Below, in pieces: positions 1-12,499 of a stretch of DNA of 38,476 bases. Position 1 is the stretch's first letter, and the number at the start of each line of letters is the position of its first letter. The DNA lies in the NCBI RefSeq assembly GCF_000611645.1, contig NW_014013483.1, positions 1 to 38,476 on the forward strand. The letters run 5' to 3'. The position numbers and the translations under genes were made by a program. The DNA comes from Monoraphidium neglectum (lineage: Eukaryota; Chlorophyta; Chlorophyceae; Sphaeropleales; Selenastraceae). The notes beneath the pieces are model-generated. The model saw only the letters and a program-made list of their open reading frames with translations, made no database searches and had not been told where the DNA came from.

Positions 1-252
1 GGCACGGTGCGCCAGTGTATTTTGGGGGGGGGGGGGGATGTGTTTTGGTGGGGGACAGCAAATCAGGGAGGGGTGTGTGTGGACAGGCTGCAATGCTTGG
101 CCCAACCAGCCCCGCCTGCATGGTGAACCCCTCGCCAGGGGTTGCCGGCCTGCCTGCAAGGCACCACCGCCGCTGTCCACTGCTGCCGACACGCATCAAT
201 TCCCCCCCCGCGACTGACCCAGCCATCTGCCAGGCTCAGGGGTACGGCGCAC
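1..252 (-). other. ATP2 intron, cut by window edge
   Basis: No coding continuation of ATP2 is seen from 252 down to 1, so this is read as intron. It starts with a GTGCGC donor at 252 (minus strand) and includes a run of about 14 G at 24-37. The next exon would begin in the GAEHY region of the beta subunit and lies outside the window. Confidence 0.6.
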
Positions 253-2586
<2,334 letters not shown>

Positions 2587-3410
2587 GATGTTGAGAGTAA
2601 AAATGTAGCAATTTTTGACCGCGAGACGCTATCAGCTAGACCACCGCGCAGACGCCCAAGGTCCCAGATCAGCACTGGGGCTCCGCAGCGAAACCTGACC
2701 GAACGAGCTACTCGCTCAGCCTGTGTCGTTTCGGTGACACAGAGACGTTGTTGATCGGGACTCACCCATGTGCAGCCGACCGTGCAGGCTCAGCGGCAGT
2801 ACTGTAGTTTCACAGGTGTCGGTTTTTCTCAGGGATGGTGTGGTTGCAGTGACGCAAACGGCGGTGCATATTACACACGCAAACCCTGATGTCGCTTAGT
2901 CGAATAGAAGTACACTTTGAAGTCGTAGTCGGCCGTCACAGGGGGGGGCGTGAAGTGGCAAGTATGCAGCAACCAGCAGATTCCCTGGAGTGCGTGGGAA
3001 CCGTGGCTTTGTGTTTCGCAAGCAAGTCGGGTATCCCTGCCCGTACCAATTCCACCGAGACTTGTATCACAAATCACCTGAGCGTGACGGCGAGTCAATC
3101 AGAGCGGCAGAAGAGGCTCGAGCTTGGGTTACAGAAAAAAGCGGCGAAGGGTGCAGGTGCACAGTGCGTGCTCATGCGTGTGCAGGGGAGATCCTCGCAA
3201 CGGTAAGGCAAAAGAGCCCCAACAGCCTGTGCGTATTGGTGACAGGTGGCTGGTGGAGGCAGGAATCAAAGCTGATGGTGCTCGGCAATGTCCTGCTGAC
3301 TGGCTGCTGGGCTTCGCCCTGCATGCCATGTCACGCAGGGTGAGTCTCGAAGGGCGCATGCGCACACCCACTTGGACCGCCCATGTGCCAGCCCTGACCT
3401 CCACTACTGT
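2587..3410. other. Intergenic: ATP2 promoter side and methyltransferase 3' UTR
   Basis: About 820 bp between two minus-strand genes. The right part (3129-3410) is the probable 3' UTR of the methyltransferase. The rest must hold the ATP2 promoter and 5' UTR. I see no TATA box, RNA gene or protein-like reading frame in it. Confidence 0.5.
3129..3133 (-). terminator. Candidate TGTAA poly(A) signal of the methyltransferase gene
   Basis: TGTAA on the minus strand (TTACA on +), about 280 nt past the stop codon at 3411. TGTAA is the usual chlorophyte polyadenylation signal. Assignment is by position only. Confidence 0.45.
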
Positions 3411-4831
3411 CTACTCCTTCGCGGGTGGCATGCCAATGGCCTCGCGAGCAGCGTGCATCTCGGGCGCCAGGCGCCCGTCGGCCAGGCGCACCACGAAGGA
3501 CTCCTGCTCGCAGGCATTGTTGTCATTCCCTTCGCCGCTGCCGCCAGCAGCTACTGGCCACCGCAGGACGCAGACCTCTATGAGTGGGGGCTTGCCCGCC
3601 CTGGGAACCACCTCGACCCGCCGCGTCACCACCAGGCCATGGCGCACAGCAGCCGCAGCCACACGGTCGCGCCTCCGCTGCCCCTGGACGCCCATGACCA
3701 CCACGAAACGCCCGCCAGGCGCAAGAATGCGCGCCGCTGCCGCGATGTAGTCTTCCACGCCGCCACGTGTCTCGAGGTTGCAAGGCTCCTTCTGCGGGCG
3801 CCGGCCAACGCCGCCATCCCCGAGGCCAATATAGGGTGGCGTGCCCGTGATGATGTCAAAGCCATTGGATGGAGCGATGCCTGGCGGCAGGGTGCTGCGC
3901 AGGTCTCCTTGGATCACATTGATGCGGTGGCTGGCTGATCCAGTATTGTAGCGCACGCTGCGGCGTGCAAGGCCTACGCTCACAGCCTGCAGCGGCAGGG
4001 TGGACCAGCGAGGCGAGGTTACCCGGGGCATATAACATTGCAGGTGGTGGGCTGTGGGGTACACAACAGCACAACCCAGCCTGCTGGATGGACGAGCAGT
4101 GTTTGGAACGTGAAAAAATGTGTGTCGGTGCAGGTGTAACATGGAACAAAGCAGTGGCCCAGGGCGTTCAAGTGGTGTTCGGATTCGCATGCGAGCCGCA
4201 CACTACCCAGCCTGCCCTGCAGCCCGCGCACCTGTGCCTCGACCCCAACTGCCGTGGCCCCCGGGAGCGCCCAGGCGACCATCAAGAGCACCGAACCGCA
4301 GCCGCAGCCCAGATCTGCATAGTGCTCGATGGGGCGTCCTAGTTTGCGTGCCTCTTGCAGCGCTACCACTGCTGTGAGGTGGTCATCCAGGCTGCGGGGG
4401 CGGGGGAGGCAAGCATGGGTTATGGCTGCAAATTTTTGAAGGGTGACACACCTGCACAAAGTGCAAGGCCTGGCATTCCAGTCCAGGCCTTGAACAAAGT
4501 GCAAGGCCTGACATTGGTCAAGCATGCAACTCCCACTGTGCTGTTGGGGGTGCCCGTGCAACAAACAATTGGTCAGAGCCGAAAACCCCCTTGCTATATC
4601 CGACCGCCGTCACAGAGTCTCAACTGCCCACCTCCAGCGGTGCCCATTCTTGAGCTGGAATATGCGCCAGTCTCCCGAGAGGAAGCTGAGGTCCTCCCCC
4701 TCACGGGGCTCAAGCTCTGGGTCACCTTGAGGCCCCGCGGGTGGCGGGCCAGGCGCAACCCACCCGGGGGGCCGCACATGGCGGGCTGGCGGCCATGTTT
4801 CGCAGGTTTGGGAAGAGGTTGAGACGCACAA
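3411..4831 (-). CDS. TrmN6-like SAM-dependent methyltransferase (MTS fold), N-terminus unresolved
   Basis: Class I methyltransferase related to bacterial proteins annotated as tRNA1(Val) adenine-37 N6-methyltransferase. Exons on the minus strand: (up to about 4831)-4632, 4391-4232, 3986-3411. Phases agree, giving about 310 residues. Exon 1 carries LSGDWRIFQLKNGHRW and joins to SLDDHLTAVVALQEAR, the usual start of this family. Motif I is ADLGCGCGSVLLMVAW, with the acidic end of strand 2 at VGVEAQ. The active-site motif is DIITGTPPYIGLG, followed by RGGVEDYIAAAARIL and GGRFVVV. NPPY is replaced by TPPY, so an N6-adenine reaction is not assured. There is no in-frame ATG before the upstream TAG at 4843-4841, so a further 5' exon is likely. 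The substrate is unknown; a tRNA or small-molecule target is inference. Confidence 0.8.
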
Positions 4832-4967
4832 ATAGATGCCCTAGCGTGCGCTGTGATTACTTAGCCAGCAACTGCTGCAATGCCAGGCAAGGCCCAGAAA
4901 GTTGAAGAGGGCGACGGCAAACCCTCTGGAAAACCTGTACGCCAACCATTCACCTTTCTCCTCTGGT

Positions 4968-5345
4968 TTAAGGCGAACTCCCGGGATCCGGCTGCTTGCT
5001 GTCAACGTCTTCGTCGTGCTGCTGCATACCGCACCCGAACGTCTCCACAGGCCCGCCCTGGACGCGGCCAGCCCGCACACAGGAGCCACAAAGCCCGGAG
5101 CCTGCGACATGCACAGTTGTGGCGGCGGCCTGCCCCTGCACGAGGGCAAAATCATCCAGGCGTTGGGTGTGGTTTTGGTGACACGGCCTGATCAGCCTTA
5201 AGTAGGCAACACCATCTACCTGCTCGCGCTGCACGTCCTGCACACACTGCTGCTCGTGCTGCAGCTGCTGCCGCCAGGTGCCGATTGCGGTGCGTGCTGC
5301 TGCACCTGCTGCAGTGCGAGGCTCGGAAACAATTGCATGAAACTG
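4968..5345 (-). CDS. Tentative small gene, Gln-rich coiled segment (3' end visible)
   Basis: Not a recognised family. Two pieces read as coding on the minus strand with matching phase. One, ending at about 5223, encodes GTWRQQLQHEQQCVQDVQREQ-type sequence, an Ala/Gln-rich helix with a possible coiled coil. The other, from about 5147 to the stop at 4968, ends in HDEDVDSKQPDPGSSP. They would be joined by an intron of about 75 bp with a GTAGAT donor and a TTGCCCTCGTGCAG acceptor. No ATG is found in frame upstream of the first piece; a TATAAA lies at 5393-5398 on the minus strand. Codons are GC-rich at position three like the neighbours. It could be the 5' part of another transcript or chance. 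Confidence 0.28.
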   Translation of the reverse strand, partial: QFHAIVSEPRTAAGAAARTAIGTWRQQLQHEQQCVQDVQREQVDGVAYLRLIRPCHQNHTQRLDDFALVQGQAAATTVHVAGSGLCGSCVRAGRVQGGPVETFGCGMQQHDEDVDSKQPDPGSSP

Positions 5346-7374
5346 CCCGACAATGCTTTGCGATACTGTAGCGGAGTTTCGCCACGGAAGGATTTATAGG
5401 GAAAGCGTCGGTGTCCGAGTCGGTGAGGCGATAGAGACTTTGCTTTAGGGTCCAGCTGAGCTCGCGGGTGCGCGTATGGATAGGTTTCAATGGGCAATCA
5501 TGAAGCATCATAGAGGCACAAAGCATGCGCACAATGTTGCGCGGTCAAAACCCACAGGCCACTGTAGAGGCACATCCACACCAGCAGCTGCCCTATTAGC
5601 TCTGGGGACCGCAGCAGAGCTTGCACGTGTGCACTGCCATCAATCAACGATCATGAGACGCTGACGGTCGACCGATTTACGTTGCTTGACAGGGACACAG
5701 CAGGAGTTCAACGAGCAGTGCCACAGCCTCGGCGTTTGGGCTCTCCCACAACTGGGCCGGCTGTGTTGACCGGAGGTCAACCGAGCCGGCGCACCATCAA
5801 TGTGCGCTGCCAATGCGTTTTCCTTCAACGGACCACTCTGCAATTACACTGGAAAATGGCAGCAAGTGGTGATGGGGACGAGAGCTGCGCGATGTCAGAA
5901 ATTCTCCTCCTCAGTACCAAAATGGGGCCAGCCTGTGTGGACCAGAGGCAAGCTTGTGCCACTTGAGAGGACTCTGAATCACCTGATGAATTTGGGTCTT
6001 GCTTGGCGATGAGAAGTGCTTCCGCTGTTGTTGCCACCGTCGCGGCATTATTAGCACGACACTTGTTGAAAGCCGGCGCAGTATGGGTCAGCTGTACGTC
6101 TCATGGTTTAGTGTAGCACGGCAAGAGTGTACAGTACTACTAAGGGATCGACGGCGCGTTACCCTGGACGACTGCTGCTTTGTGCGCTTCAATTGGAAGG
6201 AGGCTTGCTACTCAATCCTGCCAAGCACTGCTTGGCGCGCCTGGCAGGCGCGCGGCCTGTCACTGAATCCCAACTTGGCAGCATCCGCTTGCTCCTCTGG
6301 CCTTTGAGGTTGGGAGTTTTCCCCCCGTAGGGGGCCAGGGGGTTCCCCAGTCCACAGGAGTTTCTCTTGCTGCTGGCACAGCGTAGTGTACAGCCATGTC
6401 ATGCAGTGTAAGGTGGCGGCCGTGTGAGGGCAGGGCAAGTCGGAAGTCGCCAATCCTGTTTGTGAACGATAGAGCGACGCCTTATCATATCAGACAGCCA
6501 TGTTGGAACGGATTGCAGAGCTTCCTGGATCCTTGGGGTTTGAGGATTCGCTCTTTCACAGCCAAGTGGACCACAGTATCCATAAAAGCCTCGCGCTCTG
6601 TTCGCACCGCCAAATTGCTGTACAGTACCAGAAACGGTTTCCAGTATGATTGGGCATGTTTTGATTATTCAAGTACAGTAAATCTCATCCATTACAACGT
6701 GCCCAATCTAAAACCTTTGGAATCTCTTATGCGCACAGCACCCTGATAGACATGTGCTCTCAAAAGGTATTCGACACTTGAAACCCACCCCCTTGCTTGA
6801 AACTGCTCACAGATCGAGCCCATGTGCTGGCTGGCCCGTGTACGTTGTGTTGTCATCCAGTGTGAAGTTATCATACCGGGCATTGACTGCTCCCGTTGAC
6901 CAACCATTCAGTCGGTGGCCTCACACTCTACGGTACGGTAGCCTGAGAGCAGGCGGTGCTGCACATGACGCCGCCATTTTTTGAGCTGAGCTGTACACAG
7001 TACAGTTGCGACTGGTTTTGACAAGTCTGCCCTGGTGCTCGCGTTGCCTTTTCTGGTCACTGCCTCAGACACATAGTCGCCAGCACACCGATCGTCGCGC
7101 ACAACGAACGCAGATCCATGTTCCCGGGTGGTGATCTCTGCTAGCCAAGTGCCCCTGATTATAGAGGCGATTCGCACAAATCAAAAGGAACGGAAGCCGT
7201 CTGCCCCCGTGTGCAGCAAGCCCCACTTCGCCACGGACGAGGGCGCGCTCCCTCAACGCTCTGCGCTCGAGCGGCGCTGCGCGCACACCTGCCAGCGCCT
7301 GTCCTGAAGCAGCCCAGACTCCTACCAGCTGTCGTCGCGACCTGGCACCATAATACTGATAACACATTGGCGTC
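5346..7374. other. About 2 kb without a recognisable gene
   Basis: Short frames occur on both strands but none shows family motifs, phase-consistent splicing or the codon bias of the neighbours. AT content looks somewhat higher than in the genes around. No tRNA-like cloverleaf, transposase or terminal repeat was found. The right end must hold the promoter and 5' UTR of the CNNM gene starting at 7375. Confidence 0.5.
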
Positions 7375-10300
7375 ATGTCAGAATGGCTACGGCCGTTGCA
7401 GCTAGAGCGGCAGCATCACCTGCTGCCGGGAGAGTGGTGGGCGCTGGCCAGTGTATGCTTCGGGCTGGTGGTGTTTGCGGGGCTCATGTCAGGCCTCACC
7501 TTGGGACTCATGTCCCTCGACGCCGTTGACATGGAGGTGCGCACAAGGCTGCCAGAGCTTGAATGAAGGGTCACGCAGGACGGGGGCAACCGCGCTATCC
7601 AGCTGGACGACTGTGAACGGTGCTGACCGCCATGCAGTGCACAACGGGTAATGCGCCTGCCGCGGTCTGCCGCGCGACGCAGGAATGTTTACAAACCTCC
7701 CATTCGGAATACCAACCCAGGTCCTGAAGCGCAGCGGAACTGATGCAGAGAAGCGCTACGCAGCGCGCATAATCCCTGTCATCGCCAACGAGCATTTTCT
7801 GCTCGTTACCTTGTTATTGTGCAATGCAGCTGCGGCAGAGGTGGGGTGGGGCGCCGTGGGGTTGTGAGTGAGAAAGAATGGGTCAAGCGGCCAGCAGGCG
7901 CGTGTCCAGTCTAGGAACCCTCATGCAACGCCTGCTCGCCGCCCCCCCCCCCCCTCCCCCAACCTTCCCCTCCCCCTGGGACAGGCCCTGCCCCTGTTCC
8001 TTGACCGCCTGGCCGACCCCCTCACGGCCGTTCTGCTGAGCACGACAGTGGTGCTGGTGTTTGGAGAGGTGCTGCCTCAGGCAGTGTGCTCACGATACGG
8101 CCTGATGGTAGGTGGGGGGGGGGGCTTTAGGGAGCGTAAAGGCTGACAATTCTGGCGCGCACGCATGCGTGCAGACATGTGATTGCACATGAGCAGGGAG
8201 CAGAACGGAGCGGAGGCTTAGCACCGCATATGATGCTGCAGCTGGCAACGCTGGCGAGATTCCTGTTCCAGAGCATGCTGAAGCAACGACAACACCACTG
8301 CTTAGTCCCTGTCACCCTTGCAACCTCATCTGCCTTGGCGCTCACCGCAGATTGGTGCCAACAGTGCGTGGTTTGTGCGTCTGCTGATGGCCATCGCAGC
8401 ACCCCTGGCCTGGCCTGTTGGCAAGCTGCTGGACATTCTGCTGGGAGGAGAGCACACAGTGGGTTCAGGGTTGTGATGGGGGCGAGTGGTCAGCAATGGG
8501 GATGGTCATTTGGTGATGGCGGCAGTGGGATATCGCAACCTGTTGAGGTACTGATTGTGTTGGGGAGGTCCAGCTGGGGCAAACTCATATTGCCTGAAAC
8601 GGGACGCTCATGGCCGGCCAGCTGGATATAAAGGGGTAGGTGGCGGCAGAAACTCCTTGCCGCTGAGGTGAGGCCCGCGGCCTTGGCCCACAAACGCCCC
8701 TGCCCGGGCCCCCGGCCCCTCGCCAGGCGCTGTTTCGCCGCGCGCAGCTCAAGGCCTTGGTGGGGCTCCACGGGGAGGAGGAGGGTCTGGGGGGCACCCT
8801 GAGTGTCGACGAGATCTCCATCATATCGGGCGCCCTGGACCTCACGCACAAGACGGCCTGGACCGCCATGACGCCCCTCGACAAGGTGTGCCGCGGGGAT
8901 GAAGGCCGCGCGGGAAGGACGAGAGCCAAAGGACACGGGAGGGATCAGCAACCTGCCAAGGAAGGCGGCCCGCACATGCCTCGCCTCGCCCCCTCGCGCG
9001 CCTCATCATCCTCCACGGCCCCTGCGCCCCCCTGCCTCTCACCGCAGGTGTTCATGCTGCCGGTGGAGCGCCCCCTGGACGAGGCCTGCCTCCAGGACAT
9101 ACTCAGCCGCGGTCACAGCAGGGTGCCAGTCTACACCGCGGCAGATAGGTGCGGGCGCAGCACGGCGGCTTGGCGGGCGCTCTGCCCTCTTGTGTTGCCC
9201 AGGCCGTGGGCGACAGGGGATGCATGTTGTGCTAGCCGCCCGCCTCCCCTTCGCCCCCTCCCCTGTTGCTTCAGGCTGGCAACCACAATCGTTGGGTCCC
9301 TGCCTTGCGACACCCGGCCCTGGCCACCGCTGCTGTTCCCTGTCAGCGGCTGCTTGCTCCACCCTCTCAAGCCTCCCCTTCAACCAGCCCACGCTGTGAT
9401 GGCCTCTCTCGATCCCCCCAGGCATGCTGTTGTGGGGTTGATCCTGGCAAAAGAGTTGGTGCTGGTGGACCCAGCAGAGAAACTGACAGTGGGGCAGCTG
9501 CCCATGCGCACGCTGCCGCGCCTCAGCGCCGCCACGCCGCTCTATGACATGCTCAAGCTGTTTGAGGCGGGGGGCAGCCACATGGCGCTCCTCGTGCGCC
9601 AGGACACAGGGGCACATGGCCCTGGGCAGGGGCCGCGCGGGGCTCCGGGCAGCGGCAGCATCGCCCGCGCGCGCTCTGGCCTCATCGTCTCGGGTGCGAA
9701 GTGCTCCAGTTGCTGCGCCCAGCTTGCTGCTGCATGCTGCGCCACCTGCCTGGTCTCAATCTCCACTGAATCTGTGCACGCATTACGCTGATGCGCGCTC
9801 AGACCAACCTCTGAAGCGGGGACACCGCTGTTCCCCCCTTGCTGCCGTCCTCAAGGCGACAGTGCCTACATCATACAGGCAGCCGACGCGGCTGGAAACA
9901 TGTCTGCCTTGGGGCCTGCGGACGGCGGTGAGTCCTGGGCCCCACCAGGTGGCTGGGGTGACACGTGTGAAGGCGATGCTGTGGGCATCATCACGATTGA
10001 GGACGTCATCGAGGAGGTGCGGGGCGTGTGCATGTTGCCCGTCGAGATGAGGTTGGTTTGAGGACAGGTAACCTGCCTGAGCTTCATGTTGGCCGATGAT
10101 GCGCTGGAGTGTGTGGGGAGTTGCGGCGAGTCAGCGATGCACGTGAAGCTGCTCTGCAATGGTGATCTTGAGTGCCCGCGTTTCACAAACGTGCTGAGTA
10201 GAGCAGCGCGGTAAAACACCCCCTGTCCTGCACACCCCTATCAGCTGCTGGGGGCCGAGATTGTGGACGAAACCGATCTCTTCGTGGACAACCAGCAGAC

Positions 10301-11061
10301 CTCTCGCGTTGATGCAGGAGAGCTGTCGAAGTCGCTGCCAGCGCGGCTGCGCAAGGTGCGACCGGGCCCCATCGGACACCCCCTGCAATGGGAGTCGCTG
10401 CCTCCTTGACCAACCGCACCAAGCGGGCTTGAAGTCCTGCCAGCACTGGCCAGACCACTCCACCGCACCAACTGTAACATGATCAACGCCGCCGCCTCTC
10501 TAACCACATCTCAACGCCCAGGTTCTTGCTCGGGGCGAGTTCACGCCCCGTGTGGGGCGCCTTGGCTTCCAGCGCCTGGGGTCATCAGCGGGCGGCAGCA
10601 GCACCGGCCCTTTCCACAGCACAGCCCTGCGCAGCCACGACAGCGGTGATGCGGCCACACCGCGTCGCCATCACCACATGACGGAGCACTTTTTCCTGCC
10701 AGGGCAGCGCCCGCACCAGCCCAATGGTGCGGCAGGGGCTGTGCCACGACAGGTGGCCTCCCAGCAGCTGCAGCCTCAAACTGCCATTGGCAGCAGCGGC
10801 AGCGGTGCCAGGGGATCCGGCTCAAGCGGCACTGATGGCCCCTCTTTGAAGCAGGCCCCCAGCGACCCAATGCCTATCGACCCAGCGCGCACCAGCTCCA
10901 GTGGCCTGGTGATCTCACCGGGGGGGAGTGGCAGCTGGGCGGCTGGGGCCAACTCTGGCGCACGGCGCGTTCGATTTGGCAGTGCCACAGGTTCCTACAG
11001 CGGCGGGCTGGTGCTTAAGCCGCGGCTGCTGGACCCTGATGAGAATGGCCACGCAGCGTGA
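7375..11061 (+). CDS. CNNM-type DUF21/CBS-pair membrane protein
   Basis: Member of the CNNM/Mam3/CorC-like family, linked to Mg2+ and other divalent cation transport or homeostasis in membranes. Ten exons: 7375-7536, 7721-7840, 7985-8107, 8351-8458, 8727-8885, 9048-9148, 9422-9693, 9856-10016, 10245-10355, 10522-11061, with all phases consistent; 618 residues. The DUF21 membrane domain spans about residues 15-170: [21 protein letters not shown], an ALPLFLDRL segment and [14 protein letters not shown]. The first CBS motif is about 225-275 ([27 protein letters not shown]). The second runs to about 415 and ends [14 protein letters not shown] and EIVDETD. It carries an insert of roughly 70 residues rich in Gly/Ala/Ser. 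The C-terminal tail of about 180 residues is Ser/Gly-rich and looks disordered. Plant homologues are called CBSDUF proteins. Ion specificity cannot be read from sequence. Confidence 0.92.
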
Positions 11062-11240
11062 CGGCAGCCGTGTTACCTTCTAAATACTCTGATTTAGTGT
11101 ACTTTTTTTGTGACAGCTGACACCCATCCTGAGGCGCAGCCGCCTCACTGCTGCCTGCTGCTGCCGTCTGGTGGAGACAGGCATGCCGCTGGACCGAAGC
11201 AAGGCAAAGGAGCGCTGCCGCCCAGTTGCGCATCATTCAT

Positions 11241-11245
11241 TGTAA
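11241..11245 (+). terminator. TGTAA poly(A) signal of the CNNM gene
   Basis: TGTAA lies 180 nt downstream of the stop at 11061 on the same strand, a typical distance for a chlorophyte 3' UTR. Confidence 0.6.
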
Positions 11246-12499
11246 GAAAGGCAATCCTTTCTGTGCTTGCAGCTCGCACCCGCTCTGTACCGCTAAATTG
11301 CCACCCTAATTATTTTGCCGCGTCCAGGGGCGCTGCTCGCTAATGCCTCACACTGCAGCAAGCCAGATCCCGCAAAGGCAGGGCTGTTTGGGAGTGGCGG
11401 TTGCCGAACACCAGCAGCAGAGCAGCAGCACCGCTAAACGCCAGTAACTGCCATTGTCCGACGTGCGCATAACGAGGCGACCGGGAGAGGGCTGCCAAGA
11501 GAACGTGGGCGCTGCACGCAAACCATCTTGACAGAGGTCTTATCAGGGCGTAGCAGTAGCCAGATTGTCCTGCACTTGCCCCAACCATGCAAGTAAAGGC
11601 GCTTGATTGCTACCTACACACATGGACCAATTTGCGGGACATTTGCGCCCTGCCACAGCTACAGTACAAACATTCACTCAGATTAACCCTTGTGATCAGC
11701 GCGACCTGTGCAAGGCACCTGGTCTGAACACAAACATCGTTTGTGGATGCACTGCGCGCGCAGCAATGACGCGTGATGCATGCGACATCGTGTGACAGCC
11801 GATGTGGTTTTGACATTGCTTGGACTGCGTACTTGCGCCTGCCGCACTCTCAATATGGCATTTTTTGGGACTATTTGACGTGCTTTGCCCCAACGTTGTC
11901 CTCTGTTGCATTGTTGAGCACGACCCCAGGTGCGCCAGCAACACGAGCGCCCCAAAACCCGGCGGCGAACCTGCTGCCATGCGTGCGCCTGTACAACCGC
12001 ATAGGCTGGCATTGCTGACAACTAGAACCGTAACAAGCGGCACACCGCACACCTAACCGCACTTCCGTGATGAGTTGCGGAGTTACACGCGCAGGCCCGG
12101 GTGACGATGCGGTGTGATGTTGCGTGAGTCAGGGAATGCAACAGGCGGTGGGTTGAGGAGGTGCAGGCGGGCCCTGGGCAGCAGGCAGGGCCTGAAGTGT
12201 GCCTGGTTGGTATGTCAAAGGCGGCGTGAAGTGCCTGCTGATGCGGGCGTGTGCGCCGGCAGTGCATCAAGCAGGTGGCCGCTTTGGGTCTGGGTTTGCG
12301 GCAGGGGTGTGATTAATGGGCGGCCGCGTCCCTGTGGTGCTTTAAGCTGGACAGGATAGCAGCAATCCAGATTCACCGAGGTGAGAGCCGTATTCCAGGG
12401 ACCCCTGGAACCATCGTTACGGGCGCAGCAAACAGCGCAGCCGTGCCCGCTCTGTGTATAGCGCCAGGCCCAAATTGCTGCAAGGGACGCGCGACATGT
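11246..12499. other. Convergent intergenic region
   Basis: About 1.25 kb between the 3' end of the CNNM gene (+) and the stop of eIF4G (-). It includes the likely eIF4G 3' UTR on its right side. No gene, RNA or repeat structure was recognised. Confidence 0.5.
12083..12087 (-). terminator. Candidate TGTAA poly(A) signal of eIF4G
   Basis: TGTAA on the minus strand about 410 nt past the eIF4G stop at 12500. It is the first such motif downstream. Assignment is by position. Confidence 0.45.

Noticed and set aside
2600..2665. GGTGGTCTAGCTGATAGCG stretch on the minus strand resembling a tRNA A box
   Set aside because: No T-arm or pairing acceptor stem follows; it lies in the ATP2 upstream region.
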